DNA of 25,925 bases from a virus. The notes under the pieces were generated by a model. The model was not told where the DNA came from and did not search any database. It saw only the letters and a list, made by a program, of their open reading frames with translations. Within the stretch, counting starts at the first letter, position 1. Each line of letters opens with the position of its first letter. Below are positions 16,874 through 23,425 of the stretch, piece by piece. The position numbers were made by a program, and so were the translations under genes. The stretch is taken from positions 1 to 25,925 of the IMG/VR virus record IMGVR_UViG_3300006332_000025, one strand, 5' to 3'.

Positions 16874-19819
16874 TTATTCATCATATGGATTACCATATGC
16901 CGCTGCTGCCCGTACCACCGTATTAGCATCTCTAGTAAGATTATGCCAGATCGACATTTCCCCACTTGCTGTCCAAGGTTGACAACCTGGTCCTCTTACA
17001 AGATTTCCAAAAGAGAATATATGCACTTCTTGAGTAGTTGTACCATCACCATTATTAATTACACCAGTATCTGTGTTTGGTGTTGCTGTTGGTTGATTAC
17101 ATACAAAATGTGATTTACCAATATTAACAGGTGTACAACCTAAAGTTACTGTCAACTTTTGAAGTTTTTGAGGATCGGGGCGGTACTGCCGCATAAGGTA
17201 TTTAGTATAAGTTGACGCATGTGGTAATTCTGTAAAACTACCTACATTAGTCTGTACCTTAGATTCGTCAAAATTAACAAATTCAGGATATACTTGTTGA
17301 GTAATATCGTCAATATTTTTTAAAACCGTTTCTTGTTCTTTTTTCTTATGGTCTATAATTTCTTGCTTATACTCTTCATCGATTGGAGTATCTTTTAGAA
17401 AATCCGTGTCATAATCTGGTATAATACGTGTTTTTAATGGATCTGTTTGAAATGTTTGTAATTTACGTTGACTACGTTGATGTACACGGTCTCTTTCAGG
17501 ATCCATTTTAATTTGCATAGGAGCATTTTTAAAAATATTGTCGGTTTCTGCAGGAACTTCAGCGTAAGAGTCCTCAATTGACTTTAAATCATCCGCAGAT
17601 GCACTTATATCGCCCTCTGGAAGGGTTTTTAACATATTATGATACTCATCAACCAAATCATCTCTTTTTGCTTCATTCTTAGTGTTCTCAATTGTCTCTT
17701 CATTTACATTAACAACAACTAACTGCGGTCTTATTTTTGCAGAATATCCCTTTCCTGGATTAAGAATGTCAACAGAAGTTAATGATCCACCACTAAAATT
17801 GCCTTTTATTTTTGCTGTTTCATTATTTCCACCAGAATCTGTAACAACTTCCAAATCAGTACCATTATCTTTTGTAACAACCTCAAATTTAAGGTTACTA
17901 TCAGTGGTTGTAAGAACAAAATCTGGGTTTCCGTCATCTGTAGACTTATTTGGTATGAAATTACCGTCATCATCAGGACTAGTAATATCTAATACAGGTG
18001 GTCCTGACAATTTGTCCAAATTTGCTCCTCCATTAGTGACTTCTTTCACTTGTATCTTTGCAGCACCACCCGAAATAGTGATTTTATCACCTACAGTGTA
18101 CCCAGTACCAGGTTGATTCACTGTTACACTAGAAATGCGGTCAACTAAAACGTTACTTGTATCATCAAGCATCGCACCAACTTCAATATCGACTGTTAAT
18201 CCGCTTCCAGTACCTCCAGTAGTCGCAATATCTTCACCACTAGCGTATCCAGTTAACTGAGCAGTGGGATTTAAGTCGTCCATATTTCCAGTATTGAACT
18301 GATAAACGCCTCCAGAGATGTTTATATCACTAATTCCGCCATTTTCATTAAGAGAAATCCATGCTGAAGGGTAAATTACGCTATTAAAGATGTCTGGAGC
18401 CTTCTGATTAACGTCTCCCGTAACATATTGAAGAGATTTATCCAAAAATTCGTATAAACCTAGCATAATTGCACGATCAACAATCCCAAAACCCGCTTTT
18501 ACGGTGATAACATGGTTCCTATCAGAGGTATATTGCGTATCTTTAGTAAAATTACTACCAGATCCGTCAACATACGCAACATGATACGGAAATAATCCTA
18601 CTTCAGTGTGAAAAGTGCGGGTAATTGTGTGTCCATTGATCTTATCACCCTTTCTCATAATATCAGTAACGTCACCACCAGAAAGAGTAGTACTAGGACC
18701 AACGGCAGTAACTTTCAAATTAATCGTCATAGTTGCCGTTCCACCGCCCACTAGAGCAACTACGGTAGATAATGGGAATACTTGACCTACAGTAAATCCT
18801 GTTCCATTGTTTAATATCTCAGTACATGTCCACTTAGTGCCAAGCATGACTGTATTTGATTCAGGTGGTGCGGCAGAATCGTCATATCTAGGCTCAATTC
18901 TAAACTTTATTCTAAAATCTGCTGCGTTTGCCCCATCATTAATATCAAAGATTTCAAAATCAGAAGCACCAGCATCTTGATATGTCCATGGATTTTGAGA
19001 TGAATTATAATCAATACCTTCTAACGTATTTGCATTCCATCCATCAGCATAGGTTACACCATCAAAACTAAGTTCGAAGTCTGTAACACCATTAGGTACT
19101 GTAGTTGCAAACTGATCATAACTAAATGCAATCTTCAGTGAGTCGGTATCAATAGCAAATAGTGTAGGATGTGGACAATCTGGGTCTCCAGTTAAATCTT
19201 CACATCCCTCATACTTTAATGTGGTTTTGGCGGGGGTACACGTGAAGTTAGTGCAAGGAATACAAGCAGTAACACCAGAATAAACATTAGTAGTACTACC
19301 TGGATCATAACCAGGTGTACCTGGCGTACCAGTAGGAAGTACTACAGTTGTAACAGTACCTTCATCATCCTCTAACCAATATGCTGCTGTGCCAATATGA
19401 CCTGCTTCATCAGACGTATCGTAGATATATGAAAACCAAGTATCAGAATATTGGAAGTCGAATGACAACATAGTTGGACAAAAATCCAAGTTAATTATAG
19501 TTGCATCAAATTCTGCCCGACCAAAAGTCCAACCTCCACTACAAGGGTCAGTCTTACTTGCCATTCCACAAGTTGCCGATGGTATATGTGGAGATTCGTA
19601 TTCAGTTAGGTAAAATGGATGCATAATAGCATCGTTATCCCTATCAGGTATGTTATAACTGTGGATAGCGTCGGGGTCACGGATGAAGGAATGTGGATAT
19701 TCCTTGTATTCAATCGTCACGCCCACAGAAGATCCTACCGTAGGAGGATTCGGTGCTGTGTAATTATAACAATGTACTCTCCCACAAATATCTGTAAATT
19801 GATTAGTTTTACATCCCAT
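16874..19819 (-). CDS. Large virion structural protein, possibly baseplate hub or spike associated
   Basis: The product has 981 residues and I do not recognise it as a named T4 protein. The N-terminal third (to ~400) is beta-rich and Cys-rich (GCKTNQFTDICGRVHCYNYT). Residues ~340-350, ~573 (PGTGYTVGDKITISGG) and ~690 (NPGKGYSAKIRP) carry GSGY-type repeats like those in the giant gp7-like protein. Residues ~700-845 are charged and probably helical (EEYKQEIIDHKKKEQETVLK). The C-terminus ends with SGEMSIWHNLTRDANTVVRA. Position just before the PAAR gene and gp25 suggests a tail-tip or baseplate role. It lacks the lysozyme domain and V-x-G beta-helix repeats expected of T4 gp5. Its start overlaps the upstream 91-residue gene by 11 bases. 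Confidence 0.8.
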   Translation of the reverse strand: MGCKTNQFTDICGRVHCYNYTAPNPPTVGSSVGVTIEYKEYPHSFIRDPDAIHSYNIPDRDNDAIMHPFYLTEYESPHIPSATCGMASKTDPCSGGWTFGRAEFDATIINLDFCPTMLSFDFQYSDTWFSYIYDTSDEAGHIGTAAYWLEDDEGTVTTVVLPTGTPGTPGYDPGSTTNVYSGVTACIPCTNFTCTPAKTTLKYEGCEDLTGDPDCPHPTLFAIDTDSLKIAFSYDQFATTVPNGVTDFELSFDGVTYADGWNANTLEGIDYNSSQNPWTYQDAGASDFEIFDINDGANAADFRIKFRIEPRYDDSAAPPESNTVMLGTKWTCTEILNNGTGFTVGQVFPLSTVVALVGGGTATMTINLKVTAVGPSTTLSGGDVTDIMRKGDKINGHTITRTFHTEVGLFPYHVAYVDGSGSNFTKDTQYTSDRNHVITVKAGFGIVDRAIMLGLYEFLDKSLQYVTGDVNQKAPDIFNSVIYPSAWISLNENGGISDINISGGVYQFNTGNMDDLNPTAQLTGYASGEDIATTGGTGSGLTVDIEVGAMLDDTSNVLVDRISSVTVNQPGTGYTVGDKITISGGAAKIQVKEVTNGGANLDKLSGPPVLDITSPDDDGNFIPNKSTDDGNPDFVLTTTDSNLKFEVVTKDNGTDLEVVTDSGGNNETAKIKGNFSGGSLTSVDILNPGKGYSAKIRPQLVVVNVNEETIENTKNEAKRDDLVDEYHNMLKTLPEGDISASADDLKSIEDSYAEVPAETDNIFKNAPMQIKMDPERDRVHQRSQRKLQTFQTDPLKTRIIPDYDTDFLKDTPIDEEYKQEIIDHKKKEQETVLKNIDDITQQVYPEFVNFDESKVQTNVGSFTELPHASTYTKYLMRQYRPDPQKLQKLTVTLGCTPVNIGKSHFVCNQPTATPNTDTGVINNGDGTTTQEVHIFSFGNLVRGPGCQPWTASGEMSIWHNLTRDANTVVRAAAAYGNPYDE

Positions 19820-20084
19820 TTTCTATCTTGTCTAACCTCTTATAGATTTCGGTAAAATTTCCTGCTAAGTTCATATAGTCGTCATACCCCTCTGGTTTGT
19901 AATAAGTCTTGGCGGGGGTAGGTAGTTCGGAAACATATCCTTCTACCTCTTTGAGGCGATTTCCGAGCAGTTTCAGGCACTCATTAATATTCTTTATAGC
20001 CTCTCCTATCTGTTCTCCAGTGACACCAGAAACTTCAGCAGTTTCTTCTACTGGTTCAGTTATGTTTGGGGTTTCGTCAATCAT
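19809..20084 (-). CDS. Small coiled-coil protein, 91 residues
   Basis: No family recognised. Residues ~22-55 (GEQIGEAIKNINECLKLLGN, then RLKEVEGYVSEL) have heptad-like spacing of I, L and V and should form a coiled coil. A second helix lies near the end (IYKRLDKIENGM). The N-terminus is Thr/Glu-rich and acidic. It overlaps the 55-residue gene by eight bases and the 981-residue gene by 11, so the three are translationally coupled. Such short coiled-coil proteins next to large fibre or tail proteins are sometimes assembly helpers; here that is only a suggestion. Confidence 0.75.
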   Translation of the reverse strand: MIDETPNITEPVEETAEVSGVTGEQIGEAIKNINECLKLLGNRLKEVEGYVSELPTPAKTYYKPEGYDDYMNLAGNFTEIYKRLDKIENGM

Positions 20085-20244
20085 TTGTTTTCTTCAGTGT
20101 GAATGCAGTACCGTCATCTGTAATATCATAATCTAACTCTTGGTTGAGATCCCATCCCAGTTCTTCACAAACTTCATAAGGTATCGTGACAATTAAATCA
20201 CCGAAATCATCTTCTTCGAGTTTGGTTGTGAATCTATGGGACAT
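20077..20244 (-). CDS. AbrB/MazE-like small DNA-binding-fold protein
   Basis: The 55-residue frame runs from the ATG at 20244 to a TGA at 20077. The pattern DLIVTIPYEVCEELGWDLNQ followed by ELDYDITDDGTAFTL fits the AbrB/MazE/SpoVT swapped-hairpin fold: a short strand, I/V-P as the turn, a helix ending in L-G-W, then two strands. Members are transition-state regulators or antitoxins. No toxin partner is visible beside it, so a regulator or a structural reuse of the fold is equally possible. It begins five bases after the upstream stop and overlaps the next gene by eight bases (ATGATTGA). Confidence 0.75.
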   Translation of the reverse strand: MSHRFTTKLEEDDFGDLIVTIPYEVCEELGWDLNQELDYDITDDGTAFTLKKTND

Positions 20245-20248
20245 ATCT

Positions 20249-20473
20249 CTATAGGCGGTTAATTACTTGGGGATTGTCTGTGGGATTATTCGCTTTCCAC
20301 TCCATCCATAGTGTATATAGATCATTCTCTACTTGAGAGACGAATGTAGATGCATAACAATCAGCACAGGCATACATCCTAGGGTCTAGAAAGGACTCCT
20401 TTCTTATCAATTGTTCCATTGCCCATGTACGTGTATCTTGCATATCTATTTCCACCTTGGACCAACAACCCAT
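20249..20473 (-). CDS. Hypothetical protein, 74 residues
   Basis: No family recognised. The sequence is mostly helical by composition and rich in aromatics (five Trp, four of them in TRTWAM, DLYTLWMEW and GCWSK). It has four Cys in all, including a C-x-x-C pair in YACADCYAST. Its ATG lies inside the end of the upstream oxygenase gene, overlapping by 28 bases, which supports it as part of the same coupled transcript. The C-x-x-C could bind metal or be redox active, but it is a lone pair. Confidence 0.7.
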   Translation of the reverse strand: MGCWSKVEIDMQDTRTWAMEQLIRKESFLDPRMYACADCYASTFVSQVENDLYTLWMEWKANNPTDNPQVINRL

Positions 20474-21114
20474 CCAACTAAACTTTTACGAACACCAGAT
20501 TTAACTTCACATACCCTATGTTTTACTCTCGAATCAAATATAATTACACTACCTTTTTTATTTGGTGCAGAAATAGTTTCATCTAAAGTAAAATCTCCTC
20601 GCTTCCGAGAATTAAAATTGTTTACTTGAAATTCTAATTCCCCACCTTCATAATCTTCTGGATCTGAAAGTTGAATTGAAAATGATAACTTTCTTACATA
20701 TTGACCATTAAGTATCGCTAAATTTTCTCCATGATTATCAGCACTACTTAATACCTTATCATTTATCATTAATCTGTTTATATTATCATCAATATGCCAA
20801 TTATAATATTCCCCCTTCTGATACTCGGTATATTGAAGTTCATTACTATCAATACCTTCTATGTCATACATGAAATTTTCATGATTTGCTTTCATAATAT
20901 AATACCATACAAATCCAGCTACCCAGTTACTACCATCAATCCACGCATTCCCACTTTTTCTTATACTCTCAGATTTTTCTAGTGAAGGATTTCCATCCTT
21001 ATCTCGTACTACTGAGTCTGCTATTGCTTCATCATATTTTTTTAAATCTTTAACTAAAACATCAACCATCTCTGAAGGTATCTCGGAGAATGTCCAATAA
21101 ACTAAATGTGCCAT
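20446..21114 (-). CDS. 2OG-Fe(II) oxygenase, prolyl 4-hydroxylase-like
   Basis: The 222-residue product has the double-stranded beta-helix pattern of the P4H-like 2OG-Fe(II) oxygenases. The iron ligands appear to be H107 and D109 (NWHIDD) and H199 (VKHRV), with R209 (GVRKSLVGW) placed to bind 2-oxoglutarate. GGELEF and the KGSVIIFDS strand before the distal His are typical. Such enzymes hydroxylate proteins or nucleic-acid bases using O2, 2-oxoglutarate and iron. The substrate is unknown; position in the structural operon suggests a virion or host protein. It starts six bases after the stop of a second, different 2OG oxygenase and has no clear ribosome site, so it is probably coupled. Confidence 0.88.
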   Translation of the reverse strand: MAHLVYWTFSEIPSEMVDVLVKDLKKYDEAIADSVVRDKDGNPSLEKSESIRKSGNAWIDGSNWVAGFVWYYIMKANHENFMYDIEGIDSNELQYTEYQKGEYYNWHIDDNINRLMINDKVLSSADNHGENLAILNGQYVRKLSFSIQLSDPEDYEGGELEFQVNNFNSRKRGDFTLDETISAPNKKGSVIIFDSRVKHRVCEVKSGVRKSLVGWVVGPRWK

Positions 21115-21120
21115 GAATTG

Positions 21121-21699
21121 TTATACTGTTGTTAGATTGAAGTTAACTGAAAACGTTTTTCTAACCTCATCACTCTTATGAGGAGTAACACCATGTAACA
21201 TATGACCAGGAAAGAAAATGACCTCACCTGCTTTATAATCAACATGATGGTTATTGCTATATTGTAGCAGTCGTTTCGTATTTTCGTCAAGGCATGTGTT
21301 GTTTCTGTCATAAAAGTAAAAACTTGAAAAGTCTGGACCTTTATTAAAAAACATAACACACACTAAAGAATTTTCAACATGATTGTGAATTTCTTGATAT
21401 TGATTACGTCGATAAAAATTTATCCAAGGATTAAGCATCCTATAATCATAAGGGAACTTCTCATATCTAAAATTTCTACAAATATCCTCACTTAATATAT
21501 CTAAACTGGGTTGTATTAAACTTTGCCAATCTTCAGGTGCTAAGAGTATTTTATCACTCTCACAACTATTACCCCAATTAAATTTTGTATTATCAACATC
21601 CTTCTCAGTATAAGTTTCTATTTTAGAAAGAAACTCATCAAAATTGGGAATCTCATATCTCCAATAGAAGTAAGATCCCCAAACAATGTTAAAACTCAT
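21121..21699 (-). CDS. 2OG-Fe(II) oxygenase family protein (second type)
   Basis: The 192-residue product fits the group of 2OG-Fe(II) oxygenases common in marine phages. WINFYRRNQYQEIHNHVENS carries the first ligand site, and GEVIFFPGHMLHGVTPH carries the distal His (H169), followed by R180-K181 in VRKTFSVNFNL for 2-oxoglutarate. The first ligand site reads H105-N-H107 where classical enzymes have H-x-D/E, which may be a family variant or alter activity. It resembles its neighbour only in overall fold pattern, so the pair is probably not a recent duplication. The ribosome site (CAGG) lies inside one of two direct repeats upstream. Confidence 0.82.
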   Translation of the reverse strand: MSFNIVWGSYFYWRYEIPNFDEFLSKIETYTEKDVDNTKFNWGNSCESDKILLAPEDWQSLIQPSLDILSEDICRNFRYEKFPYDYRMLNPWINFYRRNQYQEIHNHVENSLVCVMFFNKGPDFSSFYFYDRNNTCLDENTKRLLQYSNNHHVDYKAGEVIFFPGHMLHGVTPHKSDEVRKTFSVNFNLTTV

Positions 21700-21703
21700 T
21701 TTT

Positions 21704-21737
21704 TACCTGTGGAAAATTTTTTAATACCTGTGGAAAA
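21704..21737 (-). repeat. Two direct repeats carrying TTTTCCACA boxes
   Basis: A 13-base unit (TTTTCCACAGGTA on the minus strand) occurs at 21704-21716 and 21725-21737. The start-to-start distance is exactly 21 bases, two helical turns. Each contains TTTTCCACA, which I recall as the cyanobacterial DnaA box. The copy next to the oxygenase start also supplies its AGG ribosome site, so a translational role is an alternative. Confidence 0.7.
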
Positions 21738-21926
21738 CTTTATTGGAATTATATATCAATCGCTCTGGGGAACCTTTGTAGGTTAGGGTAGTGGCTCGTT
21801 TTAATATTAACGGGGGGCAAATTAACTGTCCTATGTATCATTTAGCACTGTCACAGTTGTTATAACTTAGTGCATGTAATCTGTAGGCAATTGTTGTTAC
21901 ATAGTGGTTTCCCTCTTCATGTCTCT
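21738..21926. other. Intergenic stretch between accessory and structural regions
   Basis: This is the longest stretch without a convincing gene. It holds an AT-rich TATATAAT-like box on the minus strand (about 21748-21755), a small hairpin (AACCT-ACAA-AGGTT near 21772-21785) and a TTAATATTAA palindrome near 21801. It also has a 30-codon frame (21749-21841) without a ribosome site, which I do not call. I see no tRNA. Confidence 0.5.
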
Positions 21927-21956
21927 ATTATACCTCGGATGCTGCCACCTTGTCAA
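21927..21956 (-). promoter_or_regulatory. Consensus promoter inside gene end (TTGACA-N18-TATAAT)
   Basis: On the minus strand TTGACA (21951-21956) is followed by 18 bases and TATAAT (21927-21932), both perfect sigma-70 consensus boxes. The promoter lies within the final codons of the 72-residue gene, and the TAA stop is part of the -10 box. It would drive transcription across the intergenic stretch into the oxygenase operon. Confidence 0.8.
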
Positions 21957-22146
21957 CCCCATGATTGTCTGCTATCTCCCAGTACCAACCGATTGACTTC
22001 ACATAGTCAAACGGTGATGACCTCGGAGTATTGGGAAACTGTTCTCCACGTTCAATGCGGATGCCGTCAATGTACCTCTCCAAATCGTAGATTGATTTGA
22101 ATTGACCTCTCAGAATTTGTTGGTCATCGTAGATTGTATAGTGCAT
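21928..22146 (-). CDS. Hypothetical protein, 72 residues
   Basis: No family recognised. I start at the ATG at 22146 (MHYTIYDDQQILRGQFKSIY); a TTG two codons earlier (22152) is the alternative. Neither has a Shine-Dalgarno site. The sequence mixes short strands and one helix (SIYDLERYIDGIRIERG), then a Trp-rich end (SIGWYWEIADNHG). It has its own consensus promoter upstream at 22194-22223, and its last codons form the next promoter, which constrains the end VDKVAASEV. Leader length from the upstream promoter is about 40 bases. Confidence 0.7.
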   Translation of the reverse strand: MHYTIYDDQQILRGQFKSIYDLERYIDGIRIERGEQFPNTPRSSPFDYVKSIGWYWEIADNHGVDKVAASEV

Positions 22147-22193
22147 TGGCAACTGTTAGTAGATAGGATTTTTCTGAACCCCTCTCATGGTTC

Positions 22194-22223
22194 ATTATAC
22201 CACGACCTCGGAGTTATTGTCAA
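22194..22223 (-). promoter_or_regulatory. Consensus promoter inside small frame end (TTGACA-N18-TATAAT)
   Basis: TTGACA (22218-22223) and TATAAT (22194-22199) are again perfect and 18 bases apart, and the stop codon of the 33-codon frame is inside the -10 box. It resembles the promoter at 21927-21956, including a shared TCCGAGG in the spacer. It drives the 72-residue gene. Confidence 0.82.
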
Positions 22224-22296
22224 GGGTCTCGGAGATTGTTCGGAGTGACTTGACTTCTGTTAGGAGACGTGCTAAGAGTGCATCACCTGAACACAT
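22195..22296 (-). CDS. Possible 33-residue protein
   Basis: The frame runs from an ATG at 22296 to TAA at 22195 and reads MCSGDALLARLLTEVKSLRT followed by ISETLDNNSEVVV, an amphipathic helix by composition. Support is moderate: it fills the gap between two genes. Its end is arranged exactly like that of its neighbour, with TTGACA in the codons for Leu-Asp and TATAAT containing the stop. The ribosome site is weak (GGAA right before the ATG). Confidence 0.45.
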   Translation of the reverse strand: MCSGDALLARLLTEVKSLRTISETLDNNSEVVV

Positions 22297-22325
22297 TTCC
22301 AGAGAGATAAAACACACACCTAGAT

Positions 22326-22589
22326 TTATTTAATGTTTTCCACAATTTCCGTGTACTCTGTGGAAAACCTATTGTATGGTCTCTCAGGGTCTGGGAAAAT
22401 CTGATCCCAGTATATAGAGTTCACACATACATTCACTTGACGAATTGGAGATAAAGAGTGCTCCGCTTCTTCAGGTGGTTTCAAAGTTTCATGGGTGCAG
22501 ACCGTGACGTATTGGTCTGAAACGAAATTGATATAAGCAGAGCGTCCTTCATAGATGATGAACTGACCTCGCTTAAATCTGTTCTTCAT
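22326..22589 (-). CDS. Hypothetical protein, 87 residues
   Basis: No family recognised with certainty. The N-terminus (MKNRFKRGQFIIYEGRSAYI, then NFVSDQYVTV) looks like a small beta-barrel, comparable in style to short SH3/KOW-like domains: basic start, G-x-F-I-I-Y, then alternating hydrophobic strands. The C-terminal third is Pro-rich (IFPDPERPYNRFS). A strong purine ribosome site (GGGAGGAGG) runs into the ATG. It lies downstream of the 48-residue membrane protein gene and probably shares its transcript. Its last codons form a perfect 10-base inverted repeat containing TTTTCCACA on both arms. Confidence 0.75.
   Translation of the reverse strand: MKNRFKRGQFIIYEGRSAYINFVSDQYVTVCTHETLKPPEEAEHSLSPIRQVNVCVNSIYWDQIFPDPERPYNRFSTEYTEIVENIK
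22335..22368. repeat. Inverted repeat of TTTTCCACA boxes
   Basis: GTTTTCCACA (22335-22344) and TGTGGAAAAC (22359-22368) form a perfect 10-base inverted repeat with a 14-base loop. Both arms carry the TTTTCCACA 9-mer also found at 21708-21716 and 21729-21737. In RNA it could fold as a hairpin at the end of the 87-residue gene, but no U tract follows. Confidence 0.75.
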
Positions 22590-22609
22590 CCTCCTCCCTC
22601 ATAGTGTTT

Positions 22610-22756
22610 TTATTTAGTGTCAGGAGTACAAAAACTATAATCGATTTTACAAAGGCGATCTAGTTTGTCTTCCTGTATTTGCTTAACTGAGTTAATGGCG
22701 TTGATGCCTAGATTAGCACCAACGACCAAAACAACTGCGATTAAAAAAAATCTCAT
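22610..22756 (-). CDS. Small single-pass membrane protein, 48 residues
   Basis: The frame reads MRFFLIAVVLVVGANLGINA and then a charged tail (INSVKQIQEDKLDRLCKIDY, ending SFCTPDTK). Residues 3-20 form one hydrophobic segment that could be a membrane anchor or an uncleaved signal; two Cys are in the exported or cytoplasmic tail. The ATG lies one base after the stop of the 110-residue gene and has an AGGAG site six bases upstream, so it is clearly translated in an operon. Function unknown. Small membrane proteins in phage early regions often act on the host envelope, but nothing here shows that. Confidence 0.78.
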   Translation of the reverse strand: MRFFLIAVVLVVGANLGINAINSVKQIQEDKLDRLCKIDYSFCTPDTK

Positions 22757-22757
22757 C

Positions 22758-23090
22758 CTATGCTCCTACGGTTTGACCGTTGAAAAATTGTGAAGTGATA
22801 CCTGAAAGGCGATTAGATACGAACCAAGTCCAATTCTTTTGAAAGACTCCACAACCGTATGCAAACTCATCACATAAAGCATTTAGTCTAGACTTAGTTG
22901 TATTTGACTGCCAACCGCCATCAAAAAGTTGTAACTCTCTCTCAACGTGAAAATAGGTAGCAATGTGATTTCCATGTAGGAACACTTTAGAATGTAGACC
23001 ATTATCAGCAGTAAAAACAGTAGTGTTAGAACCCGCCCAATTTGACTGAGTTCTGATTGCTCTGTTCATCTGAGTTTCAATTTTACGCAT
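22758..23090 (-). CDS. Conserved-looking hypothetical protein, 110 residues
   Basis: The sequence opens MRKIETQMNRAIRTQSNWAG and contains the distinctive stretch FDGGWQSNTTKSRLNALCDE, a pattern I recall from small proteins of marine cyanophages, though I cannot verify that here. Strands around KVFLHGNHIATYFHV and a helix after the Ser-Arg-Leu motif suggest a compact alpha/beta fold. The end (FQKNWTWFVSNR) is Trp-rich. It is first in an operon with the membrane and 87-residue genes and follows a module promoter at 23134. The leader ends with CTTCTCACTATG, shared with two other genes here, and has no Shine-Dalgarno site. Confidence 0.82.
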   Translation of the reverse strand: MRKIETQMNRAIRTQSNWAGSNTTVFTADNGLHSKVFLHGNHIATYFHVERELQLFDGGWQSNTTKSRLNALCDEFAYGCGVFQKNWTWFVSNRLSGITSQFFNGQTVGA

Positions 23091-23133
23091 AGTGAGAAGA
23101 AATAATTTGGTGAGGTTTGTCCCTCATGTACCT

Positions 23134-23179
23134 ATTATAAGGCATACGAGGCACTTGTATATGCTTAGAGTGCCACTTA
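23134..23179 (-). promoter_or_regulatory. Module promoter (diverged upstream element)
   Basis: TATAAT lies at 23134-23139, followed by AGGTACAT. The upstream element at 23172-23179 reads TAAGTGGC on the minus strand and lies 32 bases from the -10, as in the other module promoters. It is the most diverged member and lacks the CCC tract near -35. It drives the 110-residue gene. Confidence 0.6.
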
Positions 23180-23191
23180 ATCGAGTGTCAC
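23170..23191 (-). terminator. Hairpin with stop codon in loop
   Basis: GTGACACT and AGTGGCAC pair with one mismatch around the loop CGATTA. The TAA stop of the 64-residue gene spans the end of the loop and the first base of the 3' arm. There is no U tract, so it may be an mRNA end stabiliser or weak terminator. It also overlaps the upstream element of the next promoter. Confidence 0.5.
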
Positions 23192-23371
23192 AGCATTTTG
23201 ATACGCAAGATAAAACTGATCGTATAATGCGTCATTAGATGCGAATGTAGGAAACCCGATTTGATCGGCAACCCAGTCGTATGCAAAATCTAGGTCAGCA
23301 CCAAAATCCTCTACAAAGGAAGGTAACTGGTTTAGAACTTCTTGAAATTCTGAATAAGTGAAAGATGACAT
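23177..23371 (-). CDS. Hypothetical acidic protein, 64 residues
   Basis: No family recognised. The sequence (MSSFTYSEFQEVLNQLPSFV, then EDFGADLDFAYDWVADQIGF) is strongly acidic, with about ten Asp/Glu and a single Lys or Arg at most, and rich in Phe and Tyr. It is probably a small helical protein. The leader has no clear ribosome site and no TATAAT box, so it is probably transcribed with the 59-residue gene 39 bases upstream. DNA-mimic proteins share such composition, but this is only a composition match. Confidence 0.72.
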   Translation of the reverse strand: MSSFTYSEFQEVLNQLPSFVEDFGADLDFAYDWVADQIGFPTFASNDALYDQFYLAYQNAVTLD

Positions 23372-23405
23372 AATTAAAAAATGAATAAAGGTTTGCTTTG
23401 GTGGG

Positions 23406-23425
23406 GATCTCTACTGGCAGAGATC
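23406..23425 (-). terminator. Hairpin overlapping stop codon
   Basis: GATCTCT and AGAGATC form a perfect seven-base stem with loop GCCAGT on the minus strand. The TAG stop of the 59-residue gene begins in the loop and enters the 3' arm. It is followed by CCCC rather than U residues. Transcription seems to continue into the 64-residue gene. Confidence 0.6.

Noticed and set aside
870-19855. Many plus-strand open frames of 60-144 codons across the structural region
   Set aside because: They lie opposite long minus-strand genes, have low-complexity or Ser/Ile/Asn-rich translations, and no ribosome sites. They are shadows of biased codon use in repeat proteins.
21760-21840. Possible tRNA in the GC-richer part of the intergenic stretch
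   Set aside because: No cloverleaf and no GTTCRA T-loop motif on either strand.
21749-21841. 30-residue frame in the intergenic stretch
   Set aside because: No ribosome site, Pro/Arg-rich composition unlike its neighbours, and no supporting context apart from ending at a TATATAAT box.
21893-21916. Seven-codon frame right after the 21927 promoter as a leader peptide
   Set aside because: It begins at the expected transcript start with no ribosome site; too short to separate from chance.
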